Assembly (NCBI RefSeq): GCF_030817475.1
Contig: NZ_JAUSZJ010000002.1
Coordinates: forward strand, 6,462,626 to 6,526,625
DNA: 64,000 nucleotides
Direction of reading: 5' to 3'
Source: Streptomyces sp. V2I9
GTDB taxonomy: Bacteria > Actinomycetota > Actinomycetes > Streptomycetales > Streptomycetaceae
Below, one piece after another: positions 9,098 to 17,068 of the stretch; position 1 is the first letter of the stretch, and each line of letters starts with the position of its first letter. A program made the translations under genes and the position numbers. The notes below the pieces were generated by a model that was given only the letters and a program-made list of their open reading frames with translations, ran no database searches and was not told where the DNA came from.

Positions 9098-10144
9098 TCA
9101 ACGGAGCTTTCCGCCGGCCAGCGGCGCCGTGCTCTCGCCCCGGCCCTTCCGCACGCCGCGCAGGAAGTCGGTCAGCGCGTCCTCCGCCGTACGGCGGGGC
9201 CGCCACCCCAGCACGTCGTGCGCCCGGTCCGTGTCCATGACCGGAACCCGCAGCACCGCGTCGAACAGGTGGGGTGAGGCCGGCACGGCGCGGGCGTGCC
9301 ACGCGCCTGCCAGGGCGGTACGCAGCAGGGCGCGGGGAAGACGCACGATCCGCGCGCCGAGCAGCTCCGCGAGCACCGGGGCGTCGACCACCGGGTCCGC
9401 CGCCAGGTTGAAGGAGCCGCGGACGTCACGGAGAACGGCCAGCCGGTAGGCCTCGGCGGCATCGTCGGTGTGGAGCACCTGGAAGCGCAGGCCGTCCAGA
9501 TCGGGCACGAACGGCAGCAGGTCGGGTCGCAGGAGGGGCCCGGGGGCGTGGCGGCCGGCGAAGATGCGGCGTTGTTCGGGTGCTGCCGTCTCCTTGAAGA
9601 TGAATCCGGGCCGCATCCGGACGACCCGGACCTCCGGGTGCCGCAGCTCGAAGGCGTCGAGGACCCGTTCCAGGTAGGCCTTCTCCCGGCAGTAGGCCGC
9701 GTCGGGCCACCCGTCGGTGGGCCACGTCTCGTCCACGCCCGGCTCGTCCTTCGGGCCGGGGGAGTAGGCACCGACGGAGGAGGCGTACACCAGCGCGGGG
9801 ACCTTGCCGCGGACCACGGAGTCGAACACTCTCCGCGAACCGAGCACGTTGCTCCGCCAGGTCACGACCGGATCGTGCGTGGGCCGGAAGCGCCACGCGA
9901 GATGGACCACGGCGTCCGCGCCGTGCAGGAGGGCGGTGATCCGGTCCTCGTTGTCGGCGCGCGACAGGTCGACGGTGTCCCAGCGCACCTTCGGGATCTC
10001 CAGCGCGGGCCGCCTGCGGGCCAGCCCGAGGACCGAGCCGATGCCCGGATCGGCGGCGAGTGCGCGCACCACAGCGGTCCCCACGTTGCCGGTCGCTCCG
10101 GTCACCACCACCCGCCTGCCGGGAGGACGGTCTTCCATCGCCAT
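9098..10144 (-). CDS. NAD-dependent epimerase/dehydratase (extended SDR)
   Basis: This 348-residue extended short-chain dehydrogenase begins with the Rossmann motif TGATGNVG (about residues 15-22). It has a VHLAWRF segment after the fourth strand and the active-site pair YCREK (YxxxK), with VYASSVGAYSP supplying the catalytic Ser/Thr strand. The family acts on nucleotide sugars or other NAD(P)-linked substrates. GAAGGGA precedes the ATG. It is divergent from the SpoIIE-type phosphatase gene across a 420-bp gap. The substrate is unknown. Confidence 0.87.
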   Translation of the reverse strand: MAMEDRPPGRRVVVTGATGNVGTAVVRALAADPGIGSVLGLARRRPALEIPKVRWDTVDLSRADNEDRITALLHGADAVVHLAWRFRPTHDPVVTWRSNVLGSRRVFDSVVRGKVPALVYASSVGAYSPGPKDEPGVDETWPTDGWPDAAYCREKAYLERVLDAFELRHPEVRVVRMRPGFIFKETAAPEQRRIFAGRHAPGPLLRPDLLPFVPDLDGLRFQVLHTDDAAEAYRLAVLRDVRGSFNLAADPVVDAPVLAELLGARIVRLPRALLRTALAGAWHARAVPASPHLFDAVLRVPVMDTDRAHDVLGWRPRRTAEDALTDFLRGVRKGRGESTAPLAGGKLR

Positions 10145-10566
10145 GGGGAACGTCCCTTCTCGTACGCCGCGTTCCGGGACGGCCGGGCGCGATCGGTCGT
10201 CGGTCGGTGGAAAGGGGCTCGATGAGGTCGACGGCCTGGTCGAGCGGGCGGATCGGCCCGTAGCAGGGCGGGTTCCCCCCGTGGAGTGTCCGTAACGTCC
10301 GACGCGCCGCGGCCCGCGCGGCCACCGTGGCGTTCAGGGCGGGCCGCCGAGGTGACGCGGGCGAAGCGGTCCGCCCCGGAGTTTCGTGTTAGTAATGTTC
10401 CTTCGGTCCTCGTGGCCGGTTGGTCGGCGGCTGTTCGGACGGAAGCAGCTCTCCTACGGTCCCCCGTGCGGCGTTCGTTCTCCCCCGAGCCCCCGGTGGC
10501 CGTCAAGGGGCGCGCCTCCGTCCCGCCGGTGCCCATGGGGCTACGTTTTTGAGGCAAGGAGCCGGT
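10145..10566. other. Divergent intergenic region
   Basis: This 422-bp gap separates the minus-strand epimerase start from the plus-strand phosphatase start. It contains a relatively A+T-rich patch around 10380-10410 that may hold promoters, and the CAAGGAG ribosome-binding site of the phosphatase gene at its right end. An open frame runs through it in the phosphatase frame, but its translation looks non-coding. Confidence 0.5.
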
Positions 10567-12267
10567 GTGGGCGACGGTACGGGCACGTCGACGCAGGTCG
10601 TCGTCCAGCAGGAGCTGGCCGCCGTGCTGGACCGTCTCAAGGTGGGCGTGTTCGCGCTCGACGGCCACGACCGGATCGTCTGGGCCAACGCCGCGTCCCT
10701 GGCCTTCCTGTCGTGTTCCGCCGCGGAGGTCGTCGGCCGCGGCCTCCGGGCGCTGCTCCACCCGGGCGCCCGGCCCGTTCCCTCTCCCCGGCCGGCCGGG
10801 GAGGGCGCGCGGACGCCCGTGGTGACTGCCGAGGACAGGACGTGGCTGGCGCGCGGCGACGGTTCGCCCCTGTCGGTCCGGTGGTTTCCGCTGCCCGTCG
10901 ATTCCGGTGGCGGTGGCGGGGTGCGTCTGCTCGCCTTCGACGCCGAGGAGGACGCCCCCGGACGCCGCCCCACCGGGCCGTCCTCGTACACGCGGACCCT
11001 GTCGGAGCGGGACCGGTTGGCTCTGCTGGCGGACACCACGGCCCAGCTGATCTACAACATCGACGTGGACGAGTCCCTGCGCAGAGTCGTGGAGTTGCTG
11101 CTGCCGCGTCTCGCCGACTGGGCGGTCATCGACCTGATCACGGAGACGGACGAGGTGAACAGGTCGCTCGTGCTGCACGCCCACTCCGACGGCCTGGAGG
11201 TACGGGAGGACCTGCAAGGGCCCATGCCGCCCGTGCCGGCCTCCTCACCCATGCCGCTGTCCAAGGCCCTGCGCGGGGTGGCCTCCACCATCGCCGGACC
11301 GAAGACCTACGACGTACCGCCCGACAGCGAGGTGGCGCTGGAGCAGCGGAAGCTGTTCACGGCGACCGGCATCGAGACGGCGGCCATCGCTCCCGTCAAG
11401 GGGCCGAGCGAGGTCCTCGGCGCCATAACGCTGGGGCGCACCGCGGGCGAGGCGCCGTTCACGCCGGCCGACCTGGAGCTGCTGGAGCACATCGGCCGGC
11501 GCATCGGCATCGCCCTGGAGAACGCCCGGCACTACCAGCGGCAACGCCAGGTCGCCGCCACCATGCAGCGCTACCTCCTGCCCCAGCTGCCGCGGCTGAC
11601 CGGGGTGGAGATGACGGCACGCTACCTTCCCGCCCCGGACGCCTCGCACGTGGGCGGCGACTGGTACGACGCCTTCCCCCTCCCCAACGGGGACACCGCC
11701 CTGGTCGTCGGCGACGTCGTCGGTCACGACCTGGAAGCCGCCGCCGGTATGGCCCAGCTCCGCAACATGCTGCGTGCCTACACCTGGGCCCTGGACGATC
11801 CGCCGCACCACACGGTCGAACGTCTGGACCAGGCCATGGGGCACATCACCGACGTCTCCATGGCCACCCTCGTCCTGGCCCGGCTGACCACCGACCCGGC
11901 CGGAGGCCGCATCCTGCGCTGGACCAACGCCGGTCACCCGCCTCCGCTGCTGCTCGACCCCGCCGGCCGGACGCGCTTCCTCAATGACGGCAGGGGGATC
12001 CTCCTCGGGGCCTCCGCCAACCAGTCCCGGCCCGATGCCCAGGTGCACCTGCCACCCGGCTCGACGCTCCTGTTGTACACCGACGGCCTCATCGAATCCC
12101 GCCGCCAGCCCCTGGACACCGGTCTGGAGCGGCTCAGCGAACACGCGGCCGAGCTCGGGCACCGGCAACTGGACGATTTCGTCGACCAGTTGCTCATGCA
12201 CTCGCGGCCCGACGACAACGATGACGACGTCGCACTGCTCGCCATCCGCATCCCCCTCACCGCCTGA
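10567..12267 (+). CDS. PAS-GAF-SpoIIE family PP2C serine phosphatase
   Basis: This is a 566-residue signalling protein. Residues about 13-115 look like a PAS-type sensor (AVLDRLKVGVFALDGHDRIV...NAAS). Residues about 150-330 form a GAF domain ending GIALENARHYQRQRQVAATM. Residues about 345-566 form the SpoIIE-type PP2C domain with VGGDWYD, VGDVVGHDLEAA, NAGHPPPLLL, LLYTDGLIE and DDDVALLAIR, giving the metal-binding Asp residues. Such proteins dephosphorylate anti-anti-sigma factors and so tune stress sigma factors in Streptomyces. GTG is chosen because CAAGGAG lies 6-10 nt upstream. No RsbW-like kinase or anti-sigma gene is adjacent, so its partner is elsewhere. Confidence 0.92.
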   Translation: MGDGTGTSTQVVVQQELAAVLDRLKVGVFALDGHDRIVWANAASLAFLSCSAAEVVGRGLRALLHPGARPVPSPRPAGEGARTPVVTAEDRTWLARGDGSPLSVRWFPLPVDSGGGGGVRLLAFDAEEDAPGRRPTGPSSYTRTLSERDRLALLADTTAQLIYNIDVDESLRRVVELLLPRLADWAVIDLITETDEVNRSLVLHAHSDGLEVREDLQGPMPPVPASSPMPLSKALRGVASTIAGPKTYDVPPDSEVALEQRKLFTATGIETAAIAPVKGPSEVLGAITLGRTAGEAPFTPADLELLEHIGRRIGIALENARHYQRQRQVAATMQRYLLPQLPRLTGVEMTARYLPAPDASHVGGDWYDAFPLPNGDTALVVGDVVGHDLEAAAGMAQLRNMLRAYTWALDDPPHHTVERLDQAMGHITDVSMATLVLARLTTDPAGGRILRWTNAGHPPPLLLDPAGRTRFLNDGRGILLGASANQSRPDAQVHLPPGSTLLLYTDGLIESRRQPLDTGLERLSEHAAELGHRQLDDFVDQLLMHSRPDDNDDDVALLAIRIPLTA

Positions 12268-12422
12268 GCGGCGGTCCGGCCGCCTGCGGCCCGGCGGTGT
12301 CCGCTCCCGGCATCTCCCTGCCCGGCGGGCTTCCTCGGCCGACCGTGACCCGACCGGCCCAGGGGCGGCCGGCTGCCTGTCGCTGTACGTGATCGACTCG
12401 TGACTCTGGGTATCGTCGGGGC

Positions 12423-12956
12423 ATGGCTGGGACGACACCTCTGGGCGCCGTGGCCCGCGGCGCGCTCGCCGGCGCGGCCGGCACGCTCGCGATGGACGCG
12501 CTGTTGTATCTCCGGTACCGGCGCGGAGGGGGCGGGGAAGGGTTCGGCCCCTGGGAGACGGCGGCCGCCGTACGCGACTGGAACGACGCCCCCGCCCCCG
12601 CGCAGGTGGGCCGCCGGCTGGTCGAGGGCCTGTTCCGGCGGGAGTTGGACCCCCGGTGGGCCCGGTCGGCCAACAATGCCACCCACTGGGCGTACGGCAT
12701 GCTCGCCGGCGCGCAGTACGGTCTGGTCGTCGGCTCGGTGGCCAGGCCGCGGATCGGCTACGGGGTTCTCCTCGGCGCCGGGCTGTGGGGTGCCGGATAC
12801 GTGGTCCTGCCCGCGGCCGGCCTCTACCGGCCGATCACCGAGTACGACCGGGTGACGCTGGCCAGGGATCTGGGCGCCCATCTGCTCTACGGCGTGACCA
12901 CCGCCGCGGTCTTCGCCGCCCTCGGGCCGGGACGTTCCTCCTGCCGGGCCGGGTAG
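12423..12956 (+). CDS. Hypothetical multi-pass membrane protein
   Basis: This 177-residue protein has several moderately hydrophobic segments: ARGALAGAAGTLAMDALLYL, WAYGMLAGAQYGLVVGSVA, YGVLLGAGLWGAGYVVLPA and a final HLLYGVTTAAVFAALG. A polar, Trp-containing loop lies between the first and second. I recognise the general look of actinomycete small membrane proteins with an N-terminal GxxxG-rich helix but no named function. It follows the phosphatase gene by 155 bp and is convergent with the SHOCT gene. Confidence 0.75.
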   Translation: MAGTTPLGAVARGALAGAAGTLAMDALLYLRYRRGGGGEGFGPWETAAAVRDWNDAPAPAQVGRRLVEGLFRRELDPRWARSANNATHWAYGMLAGAQYGLVVGSVARPRIGYGVLLGAGLWGAGYVVLPAAGLYRPITEYDRVTLARDLGAHLLYGVTTAAVFAALGPGRSSCRAG

Positions 12957-13004
12957 GCGAGGGGCCGGGGGCCGTCGGGGTGCGGCCGCCGGGCCCCGTA
13001 CCGC

Positions 13005-13409
13005 TCAGGCGAGGATCTTCGCCTTCGCCCGTTCGTACTCCTCGGCGTTGATCGCGCCCCGGTCCTTGAGTTCGGCGAGTTTCGCCAGGTCGTCCACGTG
13101 GGAGCTGCCGCCGGATCCGTCCTGGGTTCCCGCCGCCTGGCGTACGTAACTGCGGAACGCCGCCTCCGAGTCACTGGCCGCCTTCTCGTCGCGTTCGCGC
13201 ATGCTGCGCCCGCGGGCGATGAGGTAGACCAGGACGCCCAGGTAGGGCAGCACGATCACGAAGATCAGCCAGCCCGCCTTGGCCCAGCCGTTCAGCGAGT
13301 GGTCCCGGAAGAGGTCGGTGATCACCTTGAACAGCAGGAAGAACCACATGACCCAGAGGAACAGGTACAGCATGGTCAGGAAGAGGTTCAGGAGCGGGTA
13401 ATCGTCCAT
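13005..13409 (-). CDS. SHOCT domain membrane protein (PLDc_N-like)
   Basis: This 134-residue protein has two N-terminal transmembrane segments; the second, with WLIFVIVLPYLGVLVYLIARG, matches the phospholipase-D N-terminal (PLDc_N) pattern. After a charged linker the C-terminal 30 residues read LAKLAELKDRGAINAEEYER, the SHOCT motif (short C-terminal domain). SHOCT domains are thought to mediate oligomerisation or membrane-associated contacts. The gene is convergent with the preceding membrane protein. The precise role is unknown. Confidence 0.85.
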   Translation of the reverse strand: MDDYPLLNLFLTMLYLFLWVMWFFLLFKVITDLFRDHSLNGWAKAGWLIFVIVLPYLGVLVYLIARGRSMRERDEKAASDSEAAFRSYVRQAAGTQDGSGGSSHVDDLAKLAELKDRGAINAEEYERAKAKILA

Positions 13410-13506
13410 GGAGCTACTCCGATCGCCTGGATGGTCCCCTATTCATACAGCGGGTCTTATTTGTCCGCATCTGTAAGGGTGGGCACGGCGGTCGGGGGAG
13501 CGGCCG

Positions 13507-14007
13507 TCAGGTACGGCTCCCGCGCCGGGCGATCGGCAGGATGTGCGCGGCCGGGTGGGCGATCCCCAGCTCCGGTCGCCAGGCCGCCAGGATCTGTGCC
13601 GACGGGTCGAACAGCGGGGACGGCAGCTCCTCCGGCGCGGTCCAGCGCCAGGCGCTGATCAGGTGCGGCTCGGTCACCTCCGGCGCCCCGGACGCGAGCC
13701 GGGCGACCGCTGCCATGCTGACGCGGTTGATCCCGCCGATCACGTCGTGGACCATCGCGATGACGTCCACGGATCCCTCGTCGACCACCAGGCCCGTCTC
13801 CTCGCGCAGCTCCCGGACGGCCGCCGCGGCGATCGACTCGTGCGTCGCGTCGACCTTTCCGCCCGGCAGTTCCCAGGTGCCGCTGTGGTGGCGGCCCAGC
13901 AGGACGCGCCCCTGGCCGTCCTCGACGATCACCCCCACCCCGAGTGCCGCCTGCGCCGTGGGCGGACGGGTGTTGCGGGCGGGCTCGATGGCGGGGTCGG
14001 CCGACAT
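13507..14007 (-). CDS. Nudix hydrolase
   Basis: This 166-residue protein has the Nudix box in ELPGGKVDATHESIAAAAV followed by RELREETGL. It has the REUxEExG core that binds the divalent metal, with one extra residue between the GG and the first Glu compared with the usual spacing. Nudix enzymes cleave nucleoside diphosphates linked to another moiety, such as oxidised dNTPs, ADP-ribose or NADH. It is on the same strand as, and 88 bp downstream of, the NAD-kinase-like gene. That makes a role in dinucleotide turnover attractive but unproven. Confidence 0.9.
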   Translation of the reverse strand: MSADPAIEPARNTRPPTAQAALGVGVIVEDGQGRVLLGRHHSGTWELPGGKVDATHESIAAAAVRELREETGLVVDEGSVDVIAMVHDVIGGINRVSMAAVARLASGAPEVTEPHLISAWRWTAPEELPSPLFDPSAQILAAWRPELGIAHPAAHILPIARRGSRT

Positions 14008-14095
14008 GGCGCTGGATCTCCGCTCTGCGGTAGGGGCGGTGCGTCACGGGTACGCGTACGGACCACCGTAGCGAAGCGGCCCGTCCGGGCGGAGC

Positions 14096-14995
14096 TCACA
14101 CCACCAGGCGCAGCGACCTCTCCGCGATGCCGAGCCGTACGCTCTGACCCCAGGTCAGCTCCAGCGCGTCGGCCTCCATGCCGTCCCCGAAGACCACCAG
14201 CCGGTCCGACTCCACGGTCAGCCGCAGCCCTTGACCCCGCCCCAGCTCCCCGGCCACCCTCGACGTCCCGGTCGCCGGCGAGGGCCACGCCTCGCGTACG
14301 AACCACAGGAGCCGGGCGTCGCACGGCGCGGGCAGGGGGAGGGTGCTGCCGCGCTCCAGCCACAGCGAGCGGAGCCAGCCGGTGGCGCCGGTGCCGGTGC
14401 CGACCAGCACCCCGGAGGACGCCTGCGCCTCGCCGGGGGCGCTCCCGCCGTCGTCGCCGAGGCGGTAGCGGGCCGTCTGGTGGCCGGGCGGCCCGAGGTA
14501 GATCTCGTTCAGGGCGAGGAGACGCTGGGTGTCGTCGGCGACGGCCTCGACCATGGTCAGCTCGTCCGCCCGCCCTCCGGCGGCGGTCGCGGCGCGCAGC
14601 AGGGCCGCCGCGTCGGCGTGGCGGTGGCGGACCAGGACGCCGGGGTTGCGTCCCGGATCGGTGTCGATGCCCACCACCGGCTGCCCGGACAGGTACTTCG
14701 CGGTGTTGGCGACCAGGCCGTCCTGGCCGACCACGACCACCACGTCCTCCGGGGCGAACAGGAAGCGGTCCAGGTCGGCCCGCTCCACCCGGCTGGAGCG
14801 CCAGGTGAGCGGCACCGCCGCCGCCACCTCGCGCAGCGCCTGCCGGGTGTCCTCGTGGCGGCGGGCCACCTCGTCGATCGAGCGGCCCCGGCTGGACAGG
14901 AAGAACGCGGCCTGTCCGTGCGTGCCGTGCCGGGCGAGCAGTTCCTCGTACTCCGTCCGCCGGTGGACGAGCACCGCCCGGGGCGCCAGGCTCAC
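14096..14995 (-). CDS. NAD kinase-like (NAD(+)/NADH kinase family) protein
   Basis: This 299-residue protein has the fold signature of NAD/diacylglycerol kinases. The nucleotide loop, normally GGDGT, reads GQDGLVANTAK at residues 90-100, so the second Gly is Gln and the Thr is replaced. The NE pair of the family is kept in LNEIYLG (N163, E164), and the glycine-rich SSGVLVGTGTGATGW segment corresponds to the S/T-rich NADK loop. The changed loop suggests altered phosphate-donor use or a non-canonical substrate. Its start overlaps the stop of the SPFH gene by 4 nt, so the two are translationally coupled. Confidence 0.8.
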   Translation of the reverse strand: MSLAPRAVLVHRRTEYEELLARHGTHGQAAFFLSSRGRSIDEVARRHEDTRQALREVAAAVPLTWRSSRVERADLDRFLFAPEDVVVVVGQDGLVANTAKYLSGQPVVGIDTDPGRNPGVLVRHRHADAAALLRAATAAGGRADELTMVEAVADDTQRLLALNEIYLGPPGHQTARYRLGDDGGSAPGEAQASSGVLVGTGTGATGWLRSLWLERGSTLPLPAPCDARLLWFVREAWPSPATGTSRVAGELGRGQGLRLTVESDRLVVFGDGMEADALELTWGQSVRLGIAERSLRLVV

Positions 14996-16005
14996 GCTCC
15001 GGCCCCGCCTTCCGCGCGGCCGAGCTTGGCGAGCAGGCCGGTGAGGACGTCGGGGGAGAGGGTGAGGCTCTCGATGCGCGGCAGGTTCTCCGCGAGCCGG
15101 GTCGCCGCCAGGGCGTGCAGCGTGACCGGATCGGCCTCGCCGTGCACCCGCAGCCAGGCGGCCCGGGCCTCGGCCCGCGCCGCGCCCGTCTCACGTGCCG
15201 CCTCGGCCTCCGCGCGGGCCAGGCGCACCGTGCGGGCGGCCTCCGCCTCGGTCCTCACCCCGTCGGCCGCGGCCTTCTCCTCGGCCTCGCGGCGGGCGTT
15301 GGTACCCCGTTGATCGACCAGCTGCTCCTCGCGCCGGGCCAGTTCGATCTGGCTGGCCAGCTCGTTCTCGGCGATGGCGCGCTCACGCTCGACCGCCACG
15401 GCCCGCCGCTCGTAGGTCGCCCGGTCCGCCTCCTGCTGGATCTGCTCGCGGGCCGGGGTGCGCAGGGCGCGTTCGACCTCGGCCTCGGGGCGGATCGCGA
15501 CGACGCGCACCGCCACCACGTCGATGCCGGTGGCCGGGAGGCGGGGCTCGGCGGCGAGACCGGTGGCGACCCGTTCGCGTACGGAGGCGACCCCGTCCAC
15601 CAGGGCGGCCGCGAGCGGGGTGCGGGCCAGGACGTCCAGGGTGTGCTGCTGCGCGGTCTCGGTGAGGAGGGTGGCGATCTGCTCCAGCGGCGCGCCGCGC
15701 CAGCTTCCGGTGTCCGGGTCCACGGAGAAGTCGAGCCGGTTCGCCGCCTCGGCCGGATCGCTGATCCGGTAGGTGACGGTGGCCTGCACGGTGACGTCCT
15801 GGAAGTCGGCGGTACGGGCGTGGAACGCCATGGCCAGCTCCCGGTCGTCCACCGGCACCTCGGAGAGCGCCGCCGTCAGGGACCGGTACCAGAAGCTGAG
15901 CCCCCGACCGTCGTGGGCGAGCACGCCGCGCTTGTGGTGGCGGATGTGGGCGGTGGGCGCGGAGCGCAGATGGCGCCAGCCGAAGCGGCGGGTGATGTCG
16001 GCCAT
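14992..16005 (-). CDS. SPFH / band 7 domain protein
   Basis: This 337-residue protein has an SPFH core at about residues 25-195 (VDDRELAMAFHARTADFQDV, VTVQATVTYRISDP, IDVVAVRVVAIRPEAEVERAL). A long Glu/Arg/Ala-rich coiled coil follows (about 196-290), then a C-terminal oligomerisation segment (LHALAATRLAENLPRIESL). No N-terminal transmembrane helix is visible, which is atypical for stomatins but seen in other SPFH groups. Such proteins form large ring or cage assemblies that organise membrane domains. ATG follows GAAGGGG. It is the first gene of a minus-strand set with the NAD-kinase-like gene (4-nt overlap) and the Nudix gene. Confidence 0.87.
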   Translation of the reverse strand: MADITRRFGWRHLRSAPTAHIRHHKRGVLAHDGRGLSFWYRSLTAALSEVPVDDRELAMAFHARTADFQDVTVQATVTYRISDPAEAANRLDFSVDPDTGSWRGAPLEQIATLLTETAQQHTLDVLARTPLAAALVDGVASVRERVATGLAAEPRLPATGIDVVAVRVVAIRPEAEVERALRTPAREQIQQEADRATYERRAVAVERERAIAENELASQIELARREEQLVDQRGTNARREAEEKAAADGVRTEAEAARTVRLARAEAEAARETGAARAEARAAWLRVHGEADPVTLHALAATRLAENLPRIESLTLSPDVLTGLLAKLGRAEGGAGA

Positions 16006-16157
16006 GGTGAGGACCCCTTCTATTTCGTCATCACGACGATAAAGGGTGGTTCTTATGGTTTCAAGGTGACGAGAAGGGGGCGTGGGCGTCCCGTCGCTCC
16101 CTCGTCCCCGTGGTCCACCGACCGCTTGCCGGGTTCCACGGGGCGGACGGGGAACGC

Positions 16158-16195
16158 GGACGGCCGGCGGCCTCCGCAGAGGTCGCCGGCCGTCC
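16158..16195 (-). terminator. Strong hairpin downstream of the TetR gene
   Basis: GGACGGCCGGCG and CGCCGGCCGTCC form a perfect 12-bp stem, with an inner CCTC/GAGG pairing in the loop. It lies about 80 bp past the stop of the minus-strand tetR gene and upstream of the SPFH promoter region. A second stem, GTGGACCG (16234-16241) with CGGTCCAC (16262-16269), lies between it and the gene. Confidence 0.65.
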
Positions 16196-16274
16196 GGGCG
16201 GTGCGCCGCCCCCGTCCCCACGGTGCGGCGCGGGTGGACCGTCCCCATCCGCGGGGGCGGGCGGTCCACGTCTG

Positions 16275-16904
16275 TCAGGACTCCGGTGTCTCCGCCGGAA
16301 GTCCGAGGCTCGGGAGGATCACCTTCTCCACGAACCCGGTCAGGTACGCGGCGTCGGCGTAGCGCCCCTCCAGCAGCGGGCGGGCGCGCATCACGCCGAG
16401 CAGCTGGGCCGCGACGAACCCGGCGCCCGGGTGGTCCATCGCGATCTCGCCGCGCTCCTGGCCCCGCCGGACCATCGCGTCGATGGCCGCGACCTCCGGC
16501 GCGATCAGCGCTTCGCGCAGTGCGCACAGCAGCTCCGGGCTCTGGAGTGCCGCATGGCTGAGGGCGTGCATCAGCGGGGTGTCGCGCCCCGCCGCCTCGC
16601 CGATCGCCCGTGCCGCCTCCAGGAGGTCCCCGGCCAGCGTCCCGGTGTCGATCCTGGGGAGCCGCATACGCCGGGTGCCGCGCAGCGCGGCCACCACCAG
16701 CTCGGGCTTGGAGCCCCACTGCCGGTACAGCGTCGACTTCCCGCACCGGGTGCGGGAGGCGACGCCCTCCATCGTCAGCGACTCGTAACCGCTCTCCCGC
16801 AACAGGTCCAGCACCGCCGTGTAGAGCTCCTGGGCGCGCTCCGGGGTGATCTTCGACCGGGGGGACGCGAGTGCTGACTCCTGTGCGGAACCGGGCGACG
16901 GCAT
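16275..16904 (-). CDS. TetR family transcriptional regulator
   Basis: This 209-residue repressor-like protein has an N-terminal HTH at about residues 20-65: LYTAVLDLLRESGYESLTME, then GVASRTRCGKSTLYRQWGSK. That is the TetR recognition-helix pattern (xxxxLYRxWxSKxxL). The C-terminal ligand domain includes MRRMRLPRIDTGTL-type residues and a TetR_C-like RARPLLEGRYADAAYLTGF end. GCAGGAGG lies about 9 nt upstream of ATG. A dense inverted-repeat array lies directly between it and the divergent PAP2-type gene, so it very likely represses that gene and itself. Confidence 0.9.
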   Translation of the reverse strand: MPSPGSAQESALASPRSKITPERAQELYTAVLDLLRESGYESLTMEGVASRTRCGKSTLYRQWGSKPELVVAALRGTRRMRLPRIDTGTLAGDLLEAARAIGEAAGRDTPLMHALSHAALQSPELLCALREALIAPEVAAIDAMVRRGQERGEIAMDHPGAGFVAAQLLGVMRARPLLEGRYADAAYLTGFVEKVILPSLGLPAETPES

Positions 16905-16939
16905 GGGCTGTACCTCCTGCGGCGGTGCGGCGAGGTTCT

Positions 16940-17006
16940 CGATACGCCAGTGTACCGATACGCGGGTGTACCGATACGCCAACGTATCGGTACACTGGCG
17001 TATCGA
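16940..17006. promoter_or_regulatory. Operator array between tetR and the PAP2/DMT gene
   Basis: A perfect 23-bp inverted repeat is present: CGATACGCCAGTG-TACCGATACG at 16940-16962 and its exact complement at 16984-17006. Between the arms a further direct copy of GTGTACCGATACGC lies at 16966-16979, matching 16950-16963. Each arm itself carries two copies of a CGATACG/CGTATCG half-site, so the region holds at least five half-sites. Its position between the divergent tetR and PAP2 genes fits an autoregulatory TetR operator. Confidence 0.8.
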
Positions 17007-17068
17007 TACGGCATGGATCGAAACGACCGGGCCGTCCTGATACCGCTTCGCATCCAAGGGGGCACCGG

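Noticed and set aside
13000..13500. tRNA genes or riboswitches
   Set aside because: I scanned the intergenic gaps by eye for T-loop and aptamer signatures and saw none; I cannot exclude a weak case without a covariance search.
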